From positions 62,001 to 126,000 of the forward strand of contig MU859079.1 in assembly GCA_033297205.1 (NCBI GenBank): a stretch of DNA of 64,000 nucleotides. Reading direction: 5' to 3'. Both the position numbers and the translations under genes were made by a program. Shown piece by piece: positions 11,426-23,023 of the stretch (positions are counted from its first letter, which is position 1; every line of letters begins with the position of its first letter). Under the pieces are notes generated by a model. That model had not been told where the DNA came from. It saw only the letters and a program-made list of their open reading frames with translations, and did no database searches. This stretch comes from Pseudoneurospora amorphoporcata (lineage: Eukaryota; Ascomycota; Sordariomycetes; Sordariales; Sordariaceae).

Positions 11426-12384
11426 GATTGGGTGGTGTGGTTTGGTGATGATGATGGGGGCAAGGATGGAAGATGCCGCTGGAGAAAGAGAAAGCTTAAT
11501 CTGCTGAAGGCAAGTTTTGGAGAACAACCCTAACCCGTATCTGAACTTTTTGCGGCAGAAAATCTGCGATTGAGAAAGAGGAAGGCGGACAGCCACCGGC
11601 GATAAAGCGATAGGGCGATAAGCTTGACCTCCGGGCGTCAGGGTCCGTGGGTCACCTCATAGCCCAGGCGCTGTGGGTACCATAATGTGGGTCACCCCCG
11701 TCGCTGATCCGAGCAGGCTCGCCTGTCACAATCGGCATCCCGAACTGGAACCCCAACTGCAACTTTACTGGACCTCCGATGTGCCTGTGGTTGTGAAGTC
11801 ACGATTACTGCCCGCCGTCACCGTATTCGTCAACAACCAACTGAAACCCCAACTACCTTGCGTACCTCTACTGGACCAGACTCGATCCTCAGTCCCAAGA
11901 CAACCTCAAACATCCGACGGGATTCGCATCAGCAATAACGCTCGACTACCGCTCCCCCGGCTTCCACTTGCAGCTTTTCCATCCGTCCCATCTCCCGAAC
12001 CCGCAAATGACCTCGTGGGCGCATCGTCGGTGATTCGCGACGGTTCGCGCTGCTGTTGGACAGGGGCCTAGTAACTTGCTGCCATGGAGTCCGGCATCCC
12101 AACGACGTATCCGTACTACAGCTTAACGCAAGAACCACAACCACCGAGTCCATGATCCATGGTTGAAGTACTTCAGCTTCCACAGCTTCCACTTCCACTT
12201 CTGAGCGCCGCCACAATAGACCTCTTTCATCTCAACAACACGCCATCACACCATCCATCCGGTCGCCGTCGCCGGCCTACATGCGCCCAGCTCCCACTCT
12301 GCCGCTAACACGACGTCTCTGCGCCCGGTGCATGGTCACTACGACTTTTGCGACTCCGCCTACAAAGGCATCTCTATTTCAGAT
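11426..12384. promoter_or_regulatory. Divergent promoter region between enp2 and med13
   Basis: About 1 kb between the start codons of two divergent genes. The DNA near 11900-12380 is C-rich on the plus strand (CCAT, CCAC runs), typical of leader sequence of this organism's genes. The short ORF at 11673-12071 has no recognisable features and is not called. Confidence 0.5.
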
Positions 12385-15300
12385 ATGGACACTGGCGACT
12401 ATGATACCAATACCTTGCTAATTGTATGCTGGCCTGCCTTATCCTCGGACCGTCCGCGCCCCCCTCCCTACTCACGCGTCTCTCTCTCTGCAGAATAATC
12501 TTTCCGCCATAACCTTTCGCGTTTACGAACCCGTTGCCGCCAACACGGCCTCTTACACCTTCCAGCCACAGGTCGTCGAAGATGCCTTGCGCCGCGATGG
12601 CCACCTTGTTCACGTCGATACCACGAGGCGATGTATATGGGTATTTTACCTGACCACCAAGGATGGCTCGTCACCGGGACCCGAGGAAAGAGGGCTCACC
12701 GCCAAGATGGAGGTCTGCGGATACTCGTTAGGCTTGTCTGGAGAAGGCGGTTTTGAACCTAGCAGCTTGTTCAGAAGCAGACAGCTCGGGACAGCCTCTC
12801 TCAATACTCCAAACAGCTCGTCATCTGCTGGTTCTGCCGTTGACGCAACGTTTCGGAATCCGCAAGCCTCGGCCTTCCCCACGGCAGCAGGAGCTATGTC
12901 CGGCGCACCGGCTATGGACAACAAAGGCGCGTCGCATACAATGTTGGACTCGGATCGCTTCGCCCATGTGCCGATTAAAGAGAAATACGACTTCTTCATC
13001 ACTGCGACCCTGGCATCCCTCTCCTCCTCGTTATGCCACACGATAGGAGCAATTCCGCTGGATCACAGGTCGATATTGCTTCCCTCCCAAGCATACTACT
13101 TGAACGAGTTCATCATGGGCCCGAAGCCTCATACTTCTGCCCTGGGTACTTTTCGCGTGTATCTTACATCGACCGGGACACTCGTCATTTCTCTTTCCGT
13201 CTCTTTGCTAGAGGGACTGGCATCTTTTGCGGAGCTGGCACGGTCAAACATGCTTCCATCCAATCCAGTCGTGCTTGCTGCTCCCCTCGGAGCGTTCGGT
13301 TCCATGATGAACCCAGTGGATGGAGACTTGTACGGGCTTGATAGCGGGTATGGCCAATCACCAGACACCCAAATCAGTCGCCTAAGGCCGGATCCTACCG
13401 ATAGGCTCTCACAATGGAAGACAACTTGTTGCAAAGTACTCCAAATGCGTGGTATCTCACCTTCGCTGATTAAGGGCTGCTCCTGGTTCAATGTTCATTT
13501 CCTGCAGCGAAAACCATATGAACACAGGCAAGACGCCAAGAGAGCTCCTTTGACGAACCCACCTCAAATCGCTCCTTGGCCATCGGTGCTTTGCTTTAGA
13601 AAACCAAAGATCGATGCCGGAGCTGATAACCGTCCATCCAAGGCACTGGTGGCGAGCGTATCCGAATCGCTAGACCCGGTAGATGACGCAAGGCAATGGT
13701 GCCAAGGATTTCCTGAGCGAGAAGAGACCATCGCAAAGCGAAAGAAGGAAAAGGATGAGAGAGAGGCGCTGGCAGCCGTGTCGCGCAGTATTGCCGATGC
13801 CGATTCAAAGAACAACCACATTAGTGCTTCGTCGCCTATGGCACTGCGCCGGCCAAGCAACGGCGGGGCCATAGCCGCTTCCAGCGCAATGTATCCGACA
13901 CCTCCGGACGGAATTCAACCATTAGGCATGGCTTCCTCTGTAGAGACAGGCTTCGCTGCCAGTCCTGCAAATCATCCCCAGCTTAATGCGATGGCTGGCA
14001 TAGATGCTGTGATGCAGAACAATGCGCCCCATGTCCAGAACTTTGGCAATGGCTGGGAAAGCGGTGACATCAAGCGGGAGCAACAGGCTGGGAATCTTTT
14101 GGAGGGCGACAATATGTTCGGCGACCTCGGGGAAGACATGTTCGAAGGCAACGAGCTTACCGACGCCGACTTTAACTTCTTCGACGAACAACTCAACGAA
14201 CAACCCGAGGGTGTCGGGATGAATCTCGCCGCAATACCAGAGTTGGGAACGGCAATGGATTTGTCTGCTGACACGGGCCAACCAACTAACTCAGCTCCCC
14301 AAACTAGCAACAGAGTGGAAGAATACAAACCGATTCCGCAGCCAGCGCCGCCAGAATTCACCAAACCCGAGCTTAGGCACGCACGCAGCATTCTCGCTGA
14401 GGGAACTCGACAACAAATAAATCAAGAAAGCTTCAGTCGTAATTCCACGATAGGAATCAAAAGACAATCCAGCCCCTTCAACCGAGAGACTGTGTACAAG
14501 CGAATCAAGGCGTCGCTCCGACCGCCTCCGAAACCTCCGTCTCCTACTATAACAATTTCTCAGCGAAGGGGTGAATTTGGAAAGGTTGATTTCGACCCTT
14601 CACTATCGCTGGTCAACAAAAAGTACACTGAGAACGGCCCCTTCAATTACATGATTCCGGCCGTAAAAGAAATGCAAAAAGCGCGATTAGAACTGCAAAA
14701 CCCTTTAGTGACGAGAGTCGAAAAGCCTCCCAAGGAACCTCCAACCAACTTTGGGGCACTTCTAGCGAGGATAGCTGACGGGATCGGCGGCTTGACAGGC
14801 CGCGATGAACTTCCGTCAGAGACTGATGACTCTAGCTGGGCATCCGATCGAGACGATTCGAGCGACGAGAGCGACTACGCACCGTCTCTCGCCAAGTCAG
14901 GAATATCGAGGCGACGTCTAGATGACGATGTCCTCTCAACTGCTGCTTCTTTCAAGGACCTTGAAAATATTGTGGCAGATGCACCAGCATATGGGTCGAT
15001 TGATTTGGTTCGGCTGTCTCATCCCGAGGTGCCCGAGTTTTCTATCGCCAAATACTTTGCAGACCCAGAGCCTGCACGGCTTCAGGTCTCATGTTCTGAT
15101 ATGGATTTTATTACCATTGCTCAAATACTTACCGAGCAAGTAGCGACCGGTTCGTTACAGATCGCTCCCAAAACCCTGAGCCGGAAGTCCCAGGATGTGC
15201 GCAAAACTTTGGCCAAAGCAGGGCGGCACTCTATGCAAGGGTTACGAAAGGCTCTGCCACGGTCACTGGCGGACGCGGTCGAGTGTTCGCTCAAGCCGTA

Positions 15301-17044
15301 CGCAGATGTACAAGATGTGCCTTTGATAGCACTGGCACAGCCGCAACGTATACAAGCCAAGCCTATGGGGCCAGAAGTATCAACTCGAAACATATATCCG
15401 ATACCAACACCCCATATAGAAATCCGCCGCTATGAAACCCCCTTTTCGATGCTGCCCACAGCCATCAGCTTCTGGGAAAGTTTGGGCCTCAGTCCGGCGA
15501 AAGGCACTAAGGATATTGTTTCGGTCTGTGTGTTTCCAAACATTGACGGCATACGGGACAGCGCTTCTGCCTTTTTGAAGCGAATACGCAGTGTTTACGA
15601 ATCCCTGAAGTTGGGAACGTTTGATATCCTCCCAACGGTCATGGAGCTTGAGGACGGGCTGCTAGCATATATGTCGATCCAACAACCGGCTGTTCGTGAC
15701 GAATGGTCCATATCGCCGTTTGATGGGCCCATGGGCTGCCTCGCAGATGCACTAATGAGTGTCCAGATGACGGGAAAGAACTATGTCGTCTTTTTTGTCT
15801 ACCCAGATGACAAACCAAGTTCGGTCGTGGAAACGTGCGCCGCCTTTCACGATCTTTACGAGCGCTACAAGAGGTGTATGGCAGACAACAGGAAGCCGAT
15901 CACGAGTGAGCTGGTTCTTCAGCTGGTACCGCTTGATTCAATTGCCTCGGAAACTACTGTGACGGTCATGTCTCCTTTCGACTACATCAAGCTGTGTCTG
16001 GAAGCTTATGATCGATGCACACTCTTTGGTGGGCCTATGCCAGCGCCTGCCATCGTCCTTGAGCCACAGGTCTTGCGAGCAATCGACTTCAAGCTCAACC
16101 CAAACCCATCCCCAAACCTCCTCCAGGAAAATTCATGTATGCATGTCGCCTATGCGCAAAGCGTGGACGAACGGTGGGTTACTGCCGCTTGGACGGATTA
16201 TCGAGGTACAAGACAGATGACCACATCATACTGTCTCGGTAGGCGAGACAGGCCACTGACCAGGTCTATAACCGAGATCATACAGCAGATATGGGAGACC
16301 ACCATGGACCACATACACTTTGCACGGGTACACTGGCGGGTCGTTGTTACCAAGTGCAGCCCCATGGAACAGCAGGAGATCGACTACTGGGCCAGCCTGC
16401 AACAATCCGAAACCTATGCGAACGTCAGCCTGACGCTTCTAACAGTCGACACCAACCCATCACTACAACTGATCCCGCCAGCGCAAAGAATCCAGATTCC
16501 ATCTGCTGCTCTCTCCTCAAACAGTCCCGCTTCCACACCCCAAGCTTCCGTTCTCTCACCCGACCAAAGCGGCCTGGGTCCACCAACCCCGATCGGTACC
16601 GGCCCCAGTAGCAGCACCAATGCCGCCAACGACAACACCACCAATAACAACCCCACTGACGCCGACGCCGACTCAACCCTTATCGACCAACTAGACATGA
16701 CATGGGCCGTCATCGCCGCCCACCGGCTCAACAACTCGACCTCCCTCACCGAACTCAACCAGGCACTCGCCAGCGGCTATCTCGTCAAGCGGGGCGGCCC
16801 AAAACTGGAGGATGTGCCGGTAATAATGGAGGTGAACGTGATCCATTGCGAAGGGACAAACATCCCACAGCCGCATCAGTATCCGAGGGTGTACGAGGCA
16901 TTACTGAAAGAAATGTTGTCGCACTTTCGCGGGCTGGGCACGCTGGCGAGAACGAGGGGGGTGGTGGATCGCGAGACGGATGTGCGGCCGTGGCATGTCG
17001 CGGCTGCGGAGAAGGCGGTTAGGGCGCTTTATATGTTGATGTGA
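12385..17044 (+). CDS. ssn2: MED13 (SSN2), Mediator CDK8-module subunit
   Basis: Predicted 1529 aa from exons 12385-12423 and 12494-17044. MED13 links the CDK8 kinase module to core Mediator and represses transcription by blocking polymerase binding. The first exon encodes MDTGDYDTNTLLI and joins across a 70-nt intron (GTATGC...CTGCAG) to NNLSAITFRVYEP, the conserved MED13 N-terminal domain. Seen in order: N-terminal domain (1-~400), a long acidic, low-complexity middle, and the C-terminal MID/PIWI-like region containing 'VCVFPNIDGIRDSASAFLKRI' (broken here) and 'VMSPFDYIKLCLEAYDRCTLFGG', ending with a short 'RPWHVAAAEKAVRALYMLM'. An Asn/Thr-rich insert lies near residues 1400-1420. The apparent start at 12422 is rejected because its first residues are intronic. 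Length is usual for fungi. Confidence 0.92.
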
Positions 17045-18012
17045 GGTTGTTGGTTAGTGACTTGGTGGGTGTATAGCTGGCTGGGTGGAGAGAGGTTGTG
17101 CTGTCATAGGATATACTTGAGAGTGTTGTAACTGAGTTGCTTGTAAGGAGGTAGCTCGTGAAGGAAATTATACAAAGAAGATAAAGTGAGCGAGTATTGG
17201 TTGACGAACGAGGGTTCTGTTTGTTATACAAGGCATCGTTGAAGCAAAACAAAGCCAAGCATATCCACGATGGCGGGTTTGCCGTGGACGTGCGCAATTC
17301 AGGCTGGTGATTTTTAAAAACCTTTTTTTTTTTTTTTTTTTTTTTTTTTCATGTTCAGTTTTATGGATAAGGACTCTTGTCGAAATGAACCGTACTGGAA
17401 GAAGAATGAGGTATATAGCAAGCAAGTGTATCAAAGCATTTCCCAACGTTACCCGGTCTCATAACTGCTGCCAGCCTGGTTGTCGTGAGCCAGTCTTGAG
17501 CAGGTACTACTACTGCCTTCAAACCGAACTCGTTTCTTTGGCACTGAAGATGAAAGCCGTAGCTGAAGGCATTGCAATAACTGTCGGTCAAACTAGACAT
17601 TAATCAAGATGACCTCCTCAACCTGAACCTATTTATGGTAGAAAAGCCAAAAAAAGAAGAAGAAAAAAAGGCGAGGCCGGTAAGGCGGCAGGCAGATAGG
17701 CAGGGCAGGAAGTCACTAAGATCCTCGTTGTACATGGGGAGAAAATCGGAAAAGCTCATATCACATCGGCTGAGGGTGTATACGCATATCGTTAAACTGT
17801 ATAAACTTGAACCAAAAGGATATCTATCCCGCTTATCTATAAGACAACGCTAAGTCGTCTAGGCGCGTTTTTCCCATGTCAAATATCAAGAGTCCTCCCT
17901 TCCGTGTCTATGTATAATAGCCCAATTCATATCCCATCACTATTATGGGAGAAGATTTCATGAATATCTTGATCATTCCCGCTTAGCCCCTGTTTTTCTT
18001 CACGGTAAACGC
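17045..18012. other. Intergenic, convergent 3' ends
   Basis: This stretch separates the 3' ends of med13 and the methylthioadenosine phosphorylase gene. It holds a 27-base T run (17323-17349) and otherwise unremarkable AT-rich DNA. No gene is visible. Confidence 0.55.
17323..17349 (+). repeat. Poly(T) tract, 27 nt
   Basis: An uninterrupted run of 27 T lies 280 bases downstream of the med13 stop codon, on the same strand. Such tracts are nucleosome-disfavouring and prone to length change. Confidence 0.9.
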
Positions 18013-19036
18013 TTACTGCTCTTCCCAGAAACCAGGGAAGAGGAACTCAACCTTCTTCATAGCCTCAGGATCACGGCCCTCAGGCTTAGTCATGAACTTG
18101 ACCGCGCCCTGGGCGCTACCCTGCCACTTCTTGGCCAAGACCAAATCGCTGTTATCCTGCTTGAGCAGCTCATCCAGCACCGCGCCAACCAGGTGCTTGG
18201 CGTTCTCGCCGTTGGCAGCCATGTACTTCATGACCATGGCGACATCGACATCCTCGCCGGCCTCGTCACGCCAGCAGTCGTAATCAGTCGCCATGCAGAT
18301 CATCTGATACGCCAACTCGGCCTCGCGGGCCAGCTTGGCCTCGGGCAAAGCAGACATGTTGATCACGCTGCCGCCCCACGAGCGGTACATGTGGCTCTCG
18401 GCGCGGGTGCTGAAGGCGGGGCCCTCCATGCAGATGATGGTGCCCTTGTTGTGCAGGACGACACCGTCACCCTTCATGGCGGAGGCGCACCTCTCGACGA
18501 CGGCAGCCAGGCCGGCGTCAAAGGGGTCGGCGAAGCCGACGTGTCCCACAACGCCGCCCTCGTAGAAGGTGAAAGGGCGGATGCCCTTGGTGCGGTCGAT
18601 GATCTGGTCGGGGATGACGAAATCCATGGGCTTGATCTCCTCGCGCAGGGAGCCGACGGCGCTGAAGGCGATGATGGTGCGCACGCCGATGGAGCGCAGG
18701 GCGGCGATGTTGGCGCGGGCGGGAACCTCGTGGGGGGCCAGTTGGTGGTAGAGGCCGTGGCGGGCGAGGAAGGCGACGGCGTGGCCGTTGTGCTCGAAGA
18801 TCATGAGCGGGGAGGAGGGAGAGCCCCAGGGAGTGACGGGGTTGAGGGCGGCGACGGGGACGTAGCCGTCGAGCTTGGAGAGGCCGGTGCCGCCGATGAC
18901 GGCGATGTGGACGGGGCCTGGAAGGAAGGCATTGTTAGATGGGGTGGGGGTTCCTACGAGCAGTGACAGGGCAACGCCATCTAGGGAATGACGACGATGT
19001 TGACTTACCATGGTAAGTGGTGGGAAGGTTCTCCAT
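18013..19036 (-). CDS. mtap: S-methyl-5'-thioadenosine phosphorylase (MTAP)
   Basis: Predicted 310 aa from exons 19036-19009 and 18917-18013. The enzyme cleaves methylthioadenosine, a by-product of polyamine synthesis, to adenine and methylthioribose-1-phosphate, feeding methionine salvage. Seen: the phosphate-binding start 'HIAVIGGTGLSKL', 'FLARHGLYHQLAPHEVPARAN' (broken here; residues ~60-80), 'TIIAFSAVGSLREEIKP', 'GTIICMEGPAFSTRAESHMY' and 'INMSALPEAKLAREAELAYQ', all PNP/MTAP family 2 motifs. The first exon encodes only MENLPTTYH and joins across a 91-nt intron (GTAAGT...TTCCAG) to GPVHIAVIGGTG. An apparent start at 19104 runs through intron sequence. The long plus-strand ORF over this gene is a codon-bias shadow. 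Divergent from the ataxin-10 gene. Confidence 0.95.
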
Positions 19037-19673
19037 TTTAGCAATTGATAGGTATCAAGAAGCAGACAAGACAGAAAAGAAGAAAGATGTGTAAGCGCAC
19101 GCAACGAGAGACCGCCGAACCGAATTCCCTCGCTGTATCGCTCTTGTCGCCCGGCTGCCGTAAGGTATCACCTAATTTTTTGGATGATACCCCTCGATTA
19201 AGTTCACATGCGGGGGTTACTAGAGGTCTGCAGGGGTGATGGTCTTGGCGGTGCAGGCTGTCTGTTGAACATGCCCCACTTTTGAAAATCCATTTGCGAA
19301 CCACGGGCTTTGCCTGCCGCTGGCCAATCACCCATTGCTCTTGCCTCGAACATTAAGAGCTTCTTTCACTTTATCAGTTCTGTCTGAGCACCGAGTGTGT
19401 TCGGCCTTTTCCATTTTGCATGGTGCCATTGGCTGTTTTCTTATTGAATGTTCAACGCCATCACATCTTCTCATAGCCTTTTACAACAGGATATCGGCCC
19501 AATATCTCACTCAGCATCTTGATACATCCGACAACCATCCCGTGTCGCCTCACTTATTCGAACAACCCCGGTCATCCAGGTGCTCAAAACCAACAGCAAA
19601 ACTGAGATCTCATTGAGTCTTTCCAACACCAAAAGTTCTGAAAGACACATCAACTTGCCACCGCCACATCATC
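19037..19673. promoter_or_regulatory. Divergent promoter region, mtap and ataxin-10 genes
   Basis: These 637 bases must contain the promoters and leaders of both flanking genes. No gene or obvious repeat is seen. Confidence 0.5.
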
Positions 19674-22325
19674 ATGGCGTCGCCTACCGCGTCTGAGGGC
19701 GCTGTAGCGGCCGACCATCGCCCTGCTCTCACGATCGAAGAGCTCTGCTTTGCCTCTGCCATGAGCTGCTTCGAGGGCTGGCTCAAGATGGACCCTGCTA
19801 TCGGCCCCCGTACCATGTCCTATGTGACCAAGTTCATTTCTAGGACTCTGGAAAAGACACACAACCTGAAAGAAGTCAGGTAAGGAACATCATGTCTCCT
19901 CCAAAGGTCAGGACACTAACAACGTCACATAGAGAAAACCTGTCGAGGAGTGTGGAAGTATGGGTGTGGCTCACAAAGTCCTTCGCCGCCGCGCTTCCTA
20001 GTCTGACAACGCGGTCGATTGGTCCTCTGCAGAGCCTCAATGACCCCGAAAAGGGCGTTACCCCCCAGGAGAGCACCGCTCTCATCACAAAGAACTACAC
20101 CTCACTCAAAGAGGACTTGCAGTTGTTGATCAAGTTGATGCACATTGCAAGGAACCTGCTGGTCGTCCCTGAACCAGAGATTCCCCAGGACCTGTGCGCT
20201 GCTGCTCAGTTCGACAAGATGCTCTACCAGACAATCACCCTCTGTGTTAACGTCACTAGCAAGGCCTACGATGGCGATATCCTGGAGGAGACTGCACGTC
20301 ACAAGCTCAGCGAGATCACGGAATTGTACAAGAAACTCCTCATCACATGTCTTCAGCAAGCTCATAACTGGATTGCCAAGAATGATCGCAACAAGATGTC
20401 GTTCTGGTCTGCCGTTCTTTTCGACGAGTCTGGCGAGGAGCAGCAGGATGCCGGTGCCCAGTTTGCCGACTTCCGCCCCGATGTCGCCAAGATGGAGGTT
20501 CAGAACTGGATTGAGCGCAACTCCAGGATGTGTGATAAAGCCCGGCAATTATTGGTGGATTATCAGCAGACATTGGGGTCCAGAGGTTCTCCTCCTGGAA
20601 GCTTACCCCAGAATTCTGTCTTGTCGTGGAACTGGATGCCGCATGTTCGTCCGCGAGCCGACGATATCGGTGAAGAGACCAAGATCACGCCACAGTGGAA
20701 GGAGGACGAACAAGACAAGTTTGAACAAGACAGGCTTTACGGCCGCGTGTCAAGGGAAGTCGACACCTGGTGGCTCAAGGTGCGGGATCCAAACTACGAC
20801 GAATGGATCATCTCCATGCCTTCGGTCGAAAAGGCACACCAGCTTATCGAGGGCTGCAAGCTTAGCTCGCTAAACCGCTATCCTCATTCGTACCGCAACG
20901 ATGATCAAGAGGGCTCTGTCCACTCCGCCGAGAATGTTCAGATGCCCGAGCATCAGGGTCCGGAGGGAGAAGTCCGGGATGATCGTCACTACAACCTACC
21001 GGACTATAACGACGACATGATTGAAGACGAGGATGTTGACGATGACGAATCGTATGGCGAGGGCCCCATGAGCGGCTTGCTCACTGAGGTTCCCAACATT
21101 CTTGATCCCAAGCAGATCGAGGCGCTTCACATGATCGTCAAGTCCTGCATTCTCGACAGTGCTGGTATCTCACTGAGTCGGGCCGGCGAGAACTTGCAAA
21201 AAACAAGATGTAGAATGTTCTTGTCTCTCGAGTGCGGCAGGAGTCTGTTGCGTGAGATCTTGGTTTTCATTGCTGTGTGGGAGAAGAGTGAGCAGTCTCT
21301 CATTTTCCAGCTTACCACTCAGATTGTCGAAGCCATTCACCACAGTGCTTTGATCCCCTTCGCGTGGCAGTCGTTGCGTATTCCCAAGGACATAATCTCG
21401 CCTGCCCAGACTGTCTTGCTTCGTCTGGTGAACAACATGTTCCGGACCCGTCTTCAGGACCCGATTCAGCCAGGTTCTAAGGGACACCTGCGCGACATCA
21501 AGCTCCTCCAGTTTCTTTACATCCAGTTCCGCACTCGCATAGTACCCGAGTGTGCCGCTCTCATGCACCTTCAGGCCCAGATTCGCAATGAGGTGTGCGA
21601 TCCTGTCGACTTCCCTGTTGACAGCTGGGATATGGAAAGGGCCAAGGACGGTCTTCAGCAGTTCCTTGACCTGCTGATGACGGTGAATGAGCCCATCGAG
21701 TGGAGGACATGCCTGATTCAATGGGAGGCCGTGTTCGATCTTCTCGTCCTTCTCAAGAGTCTCGAGTCTGCCGTGCCCAAGAAGCCCATGGTTGACCTCC
21801 CTGACCGCTCTGCTCACAGGCGCCCCCCTCCGCCTCACGACGATGACCGGGACCACGACTACGACGGCGCCGATCCTCCTCCTCCGCCGCCTCCTCCTCC
21901 CCCCATCCAGGAACATGCTCACAAGTTCCCTTGGGCTGGCATCAAAGGCCAAATCCTTCACATTATTGCTGGACTCTTGCAGCCGGAAGCAGGACGCAGT
22001 GGCCCCGGCAACCCCGTGGTCCAGAAGCAGATTCTCCAACACAATGGTATCATCAGCTTACTGAACTGCTGCGTTTACGACGACCATAACAGATTCGCTC
22101 GCGAACGCGTGCAGATCTGCCTCAAGTGGCTCATGGACGGCTCGGCGGAGGCCAACAAGGTTTTGCACGACCTAGTAGCCGTCTCGCCACCGCCCAACCT
22201 TCAACCTGCCCCTGACGCCAACGGGGTCAGCCAGCCCGTTCCTCTCCGCGTCGACGGTATCGCAGGCGAGGTCAAGGTCCGCGTCAAGAACCCCCAATCC
22301 TCCTCCTCTTCTTCTTCCGCCCAAC

Positions 22326-22359
<34 letters not shown>

Positions 22360-23023
22360 ACAACAACAACAGCAACAACAGCAACAACAGCAACAACAAC
22401 AACAGCAACAACACCCCTCGGCGGCGTATAACCAATATCCCCCCCGCCCGTCCAGCGCAGCTAGCAACGACAGCAGAACAACCTCCAACTCCAACACCAG
22501 CACCTCCAGCAGCCATGGCGAGCACGTTCACGACCATGTTTCAGCACATGAAGCTCCCAGCGGCAGCGCCAGCAACACTCAGCTCCACCACCAAACAGCA
22601 GCCCCGGTCCGCGTCCACGGCCCCGCCCCCCCTCCACCACCCCCTCCTCCCGCAGCACTGACCCTCCCCTCGCTCGCTTCTCCCCTGATGTCCGTCTCGC
22701 CCTCAGATTACGAGCGCTTCACCAAGGCGTACATGAACGCCCTGCCTCCTCTACACAGCGCTGCCACGGGTGTCCCTGGTGGACATCTTAACCATCCTAT
22801 GATGCAGGCTGTTCGGAACCATGGCGGGAGACCGGAGGATCTGTTCAAGGATATCTTGACGCTGGCGGATGAGGCGGCCAGGTTGGCGATTGGGCAGCCG
22901 CCTTTTGTGTCGCCTAGTGGGTCTCCTTACCATGGCGGGTCTGGGTCGGCAAGTGGTTCGGGTTCAGGCTCGGGCTCAAGGCAGAGGGATGCCGAGGAGA
23001 CGGAGGAGGAGGATTTTATGTGA
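19674..23023 (+). CDS. Ataxin-10 homologue (Ctr86/Mdb1 family) with Gln and Pro tracts
   Basis: Predicted 1098 aa from exons 19674-19879 and 19933-23023. The 53-nt intron (GTAAGG...CATAG) joins KEVR to ENLSRSV in frame. The N-terminal half is helical and armadillo-like, without obvious motifs. An acidic segment (~380-400) follows. The diagnostic part is 'KFPWAGIKGQILHIIAGLL' plus 'KQILQHNGIISLLNCCVYDD' and 'RERVQICLKWLMDGS' (about residues 680-760), which matches the ataxin-10 C-terminal domain as I know it from yeast Ctr86 and human ATXN10. After it comes an unusual tail: poly-Ser, a 30-residue tract with 29 Gln and one Arg (22322-22411), then Ser/Thr/Asn-rich and poly-Pro segments and Gly/Ser repeats. 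Two poly-Pro tracts flank the domain. Function of the fungal proteins is poorly defined (cytokinesis has been suggested in yeast). Confidence 0.78.
22322..22411 (+). repeat. CAA/CAG repeat encoding 29 Gln + 1 Arg
   Basis: Thirty codons in the ataxin-10 homologue: eight CAA, one CGA, then 21 Gln codons in which CAA is interrupted by scattered CAG. The interruptions and the CGA make it less slippage-prone than a pure run, but length variation between strains is likely. Confidence 0.95.

Noticed and set aside
18193..18966. Long plus-strand ORF (257 codons) antisense to mtap
   Set aside because: Same reason: Gly/Ala/Asp/His-rich composition over a well-supported gene on the other strand.
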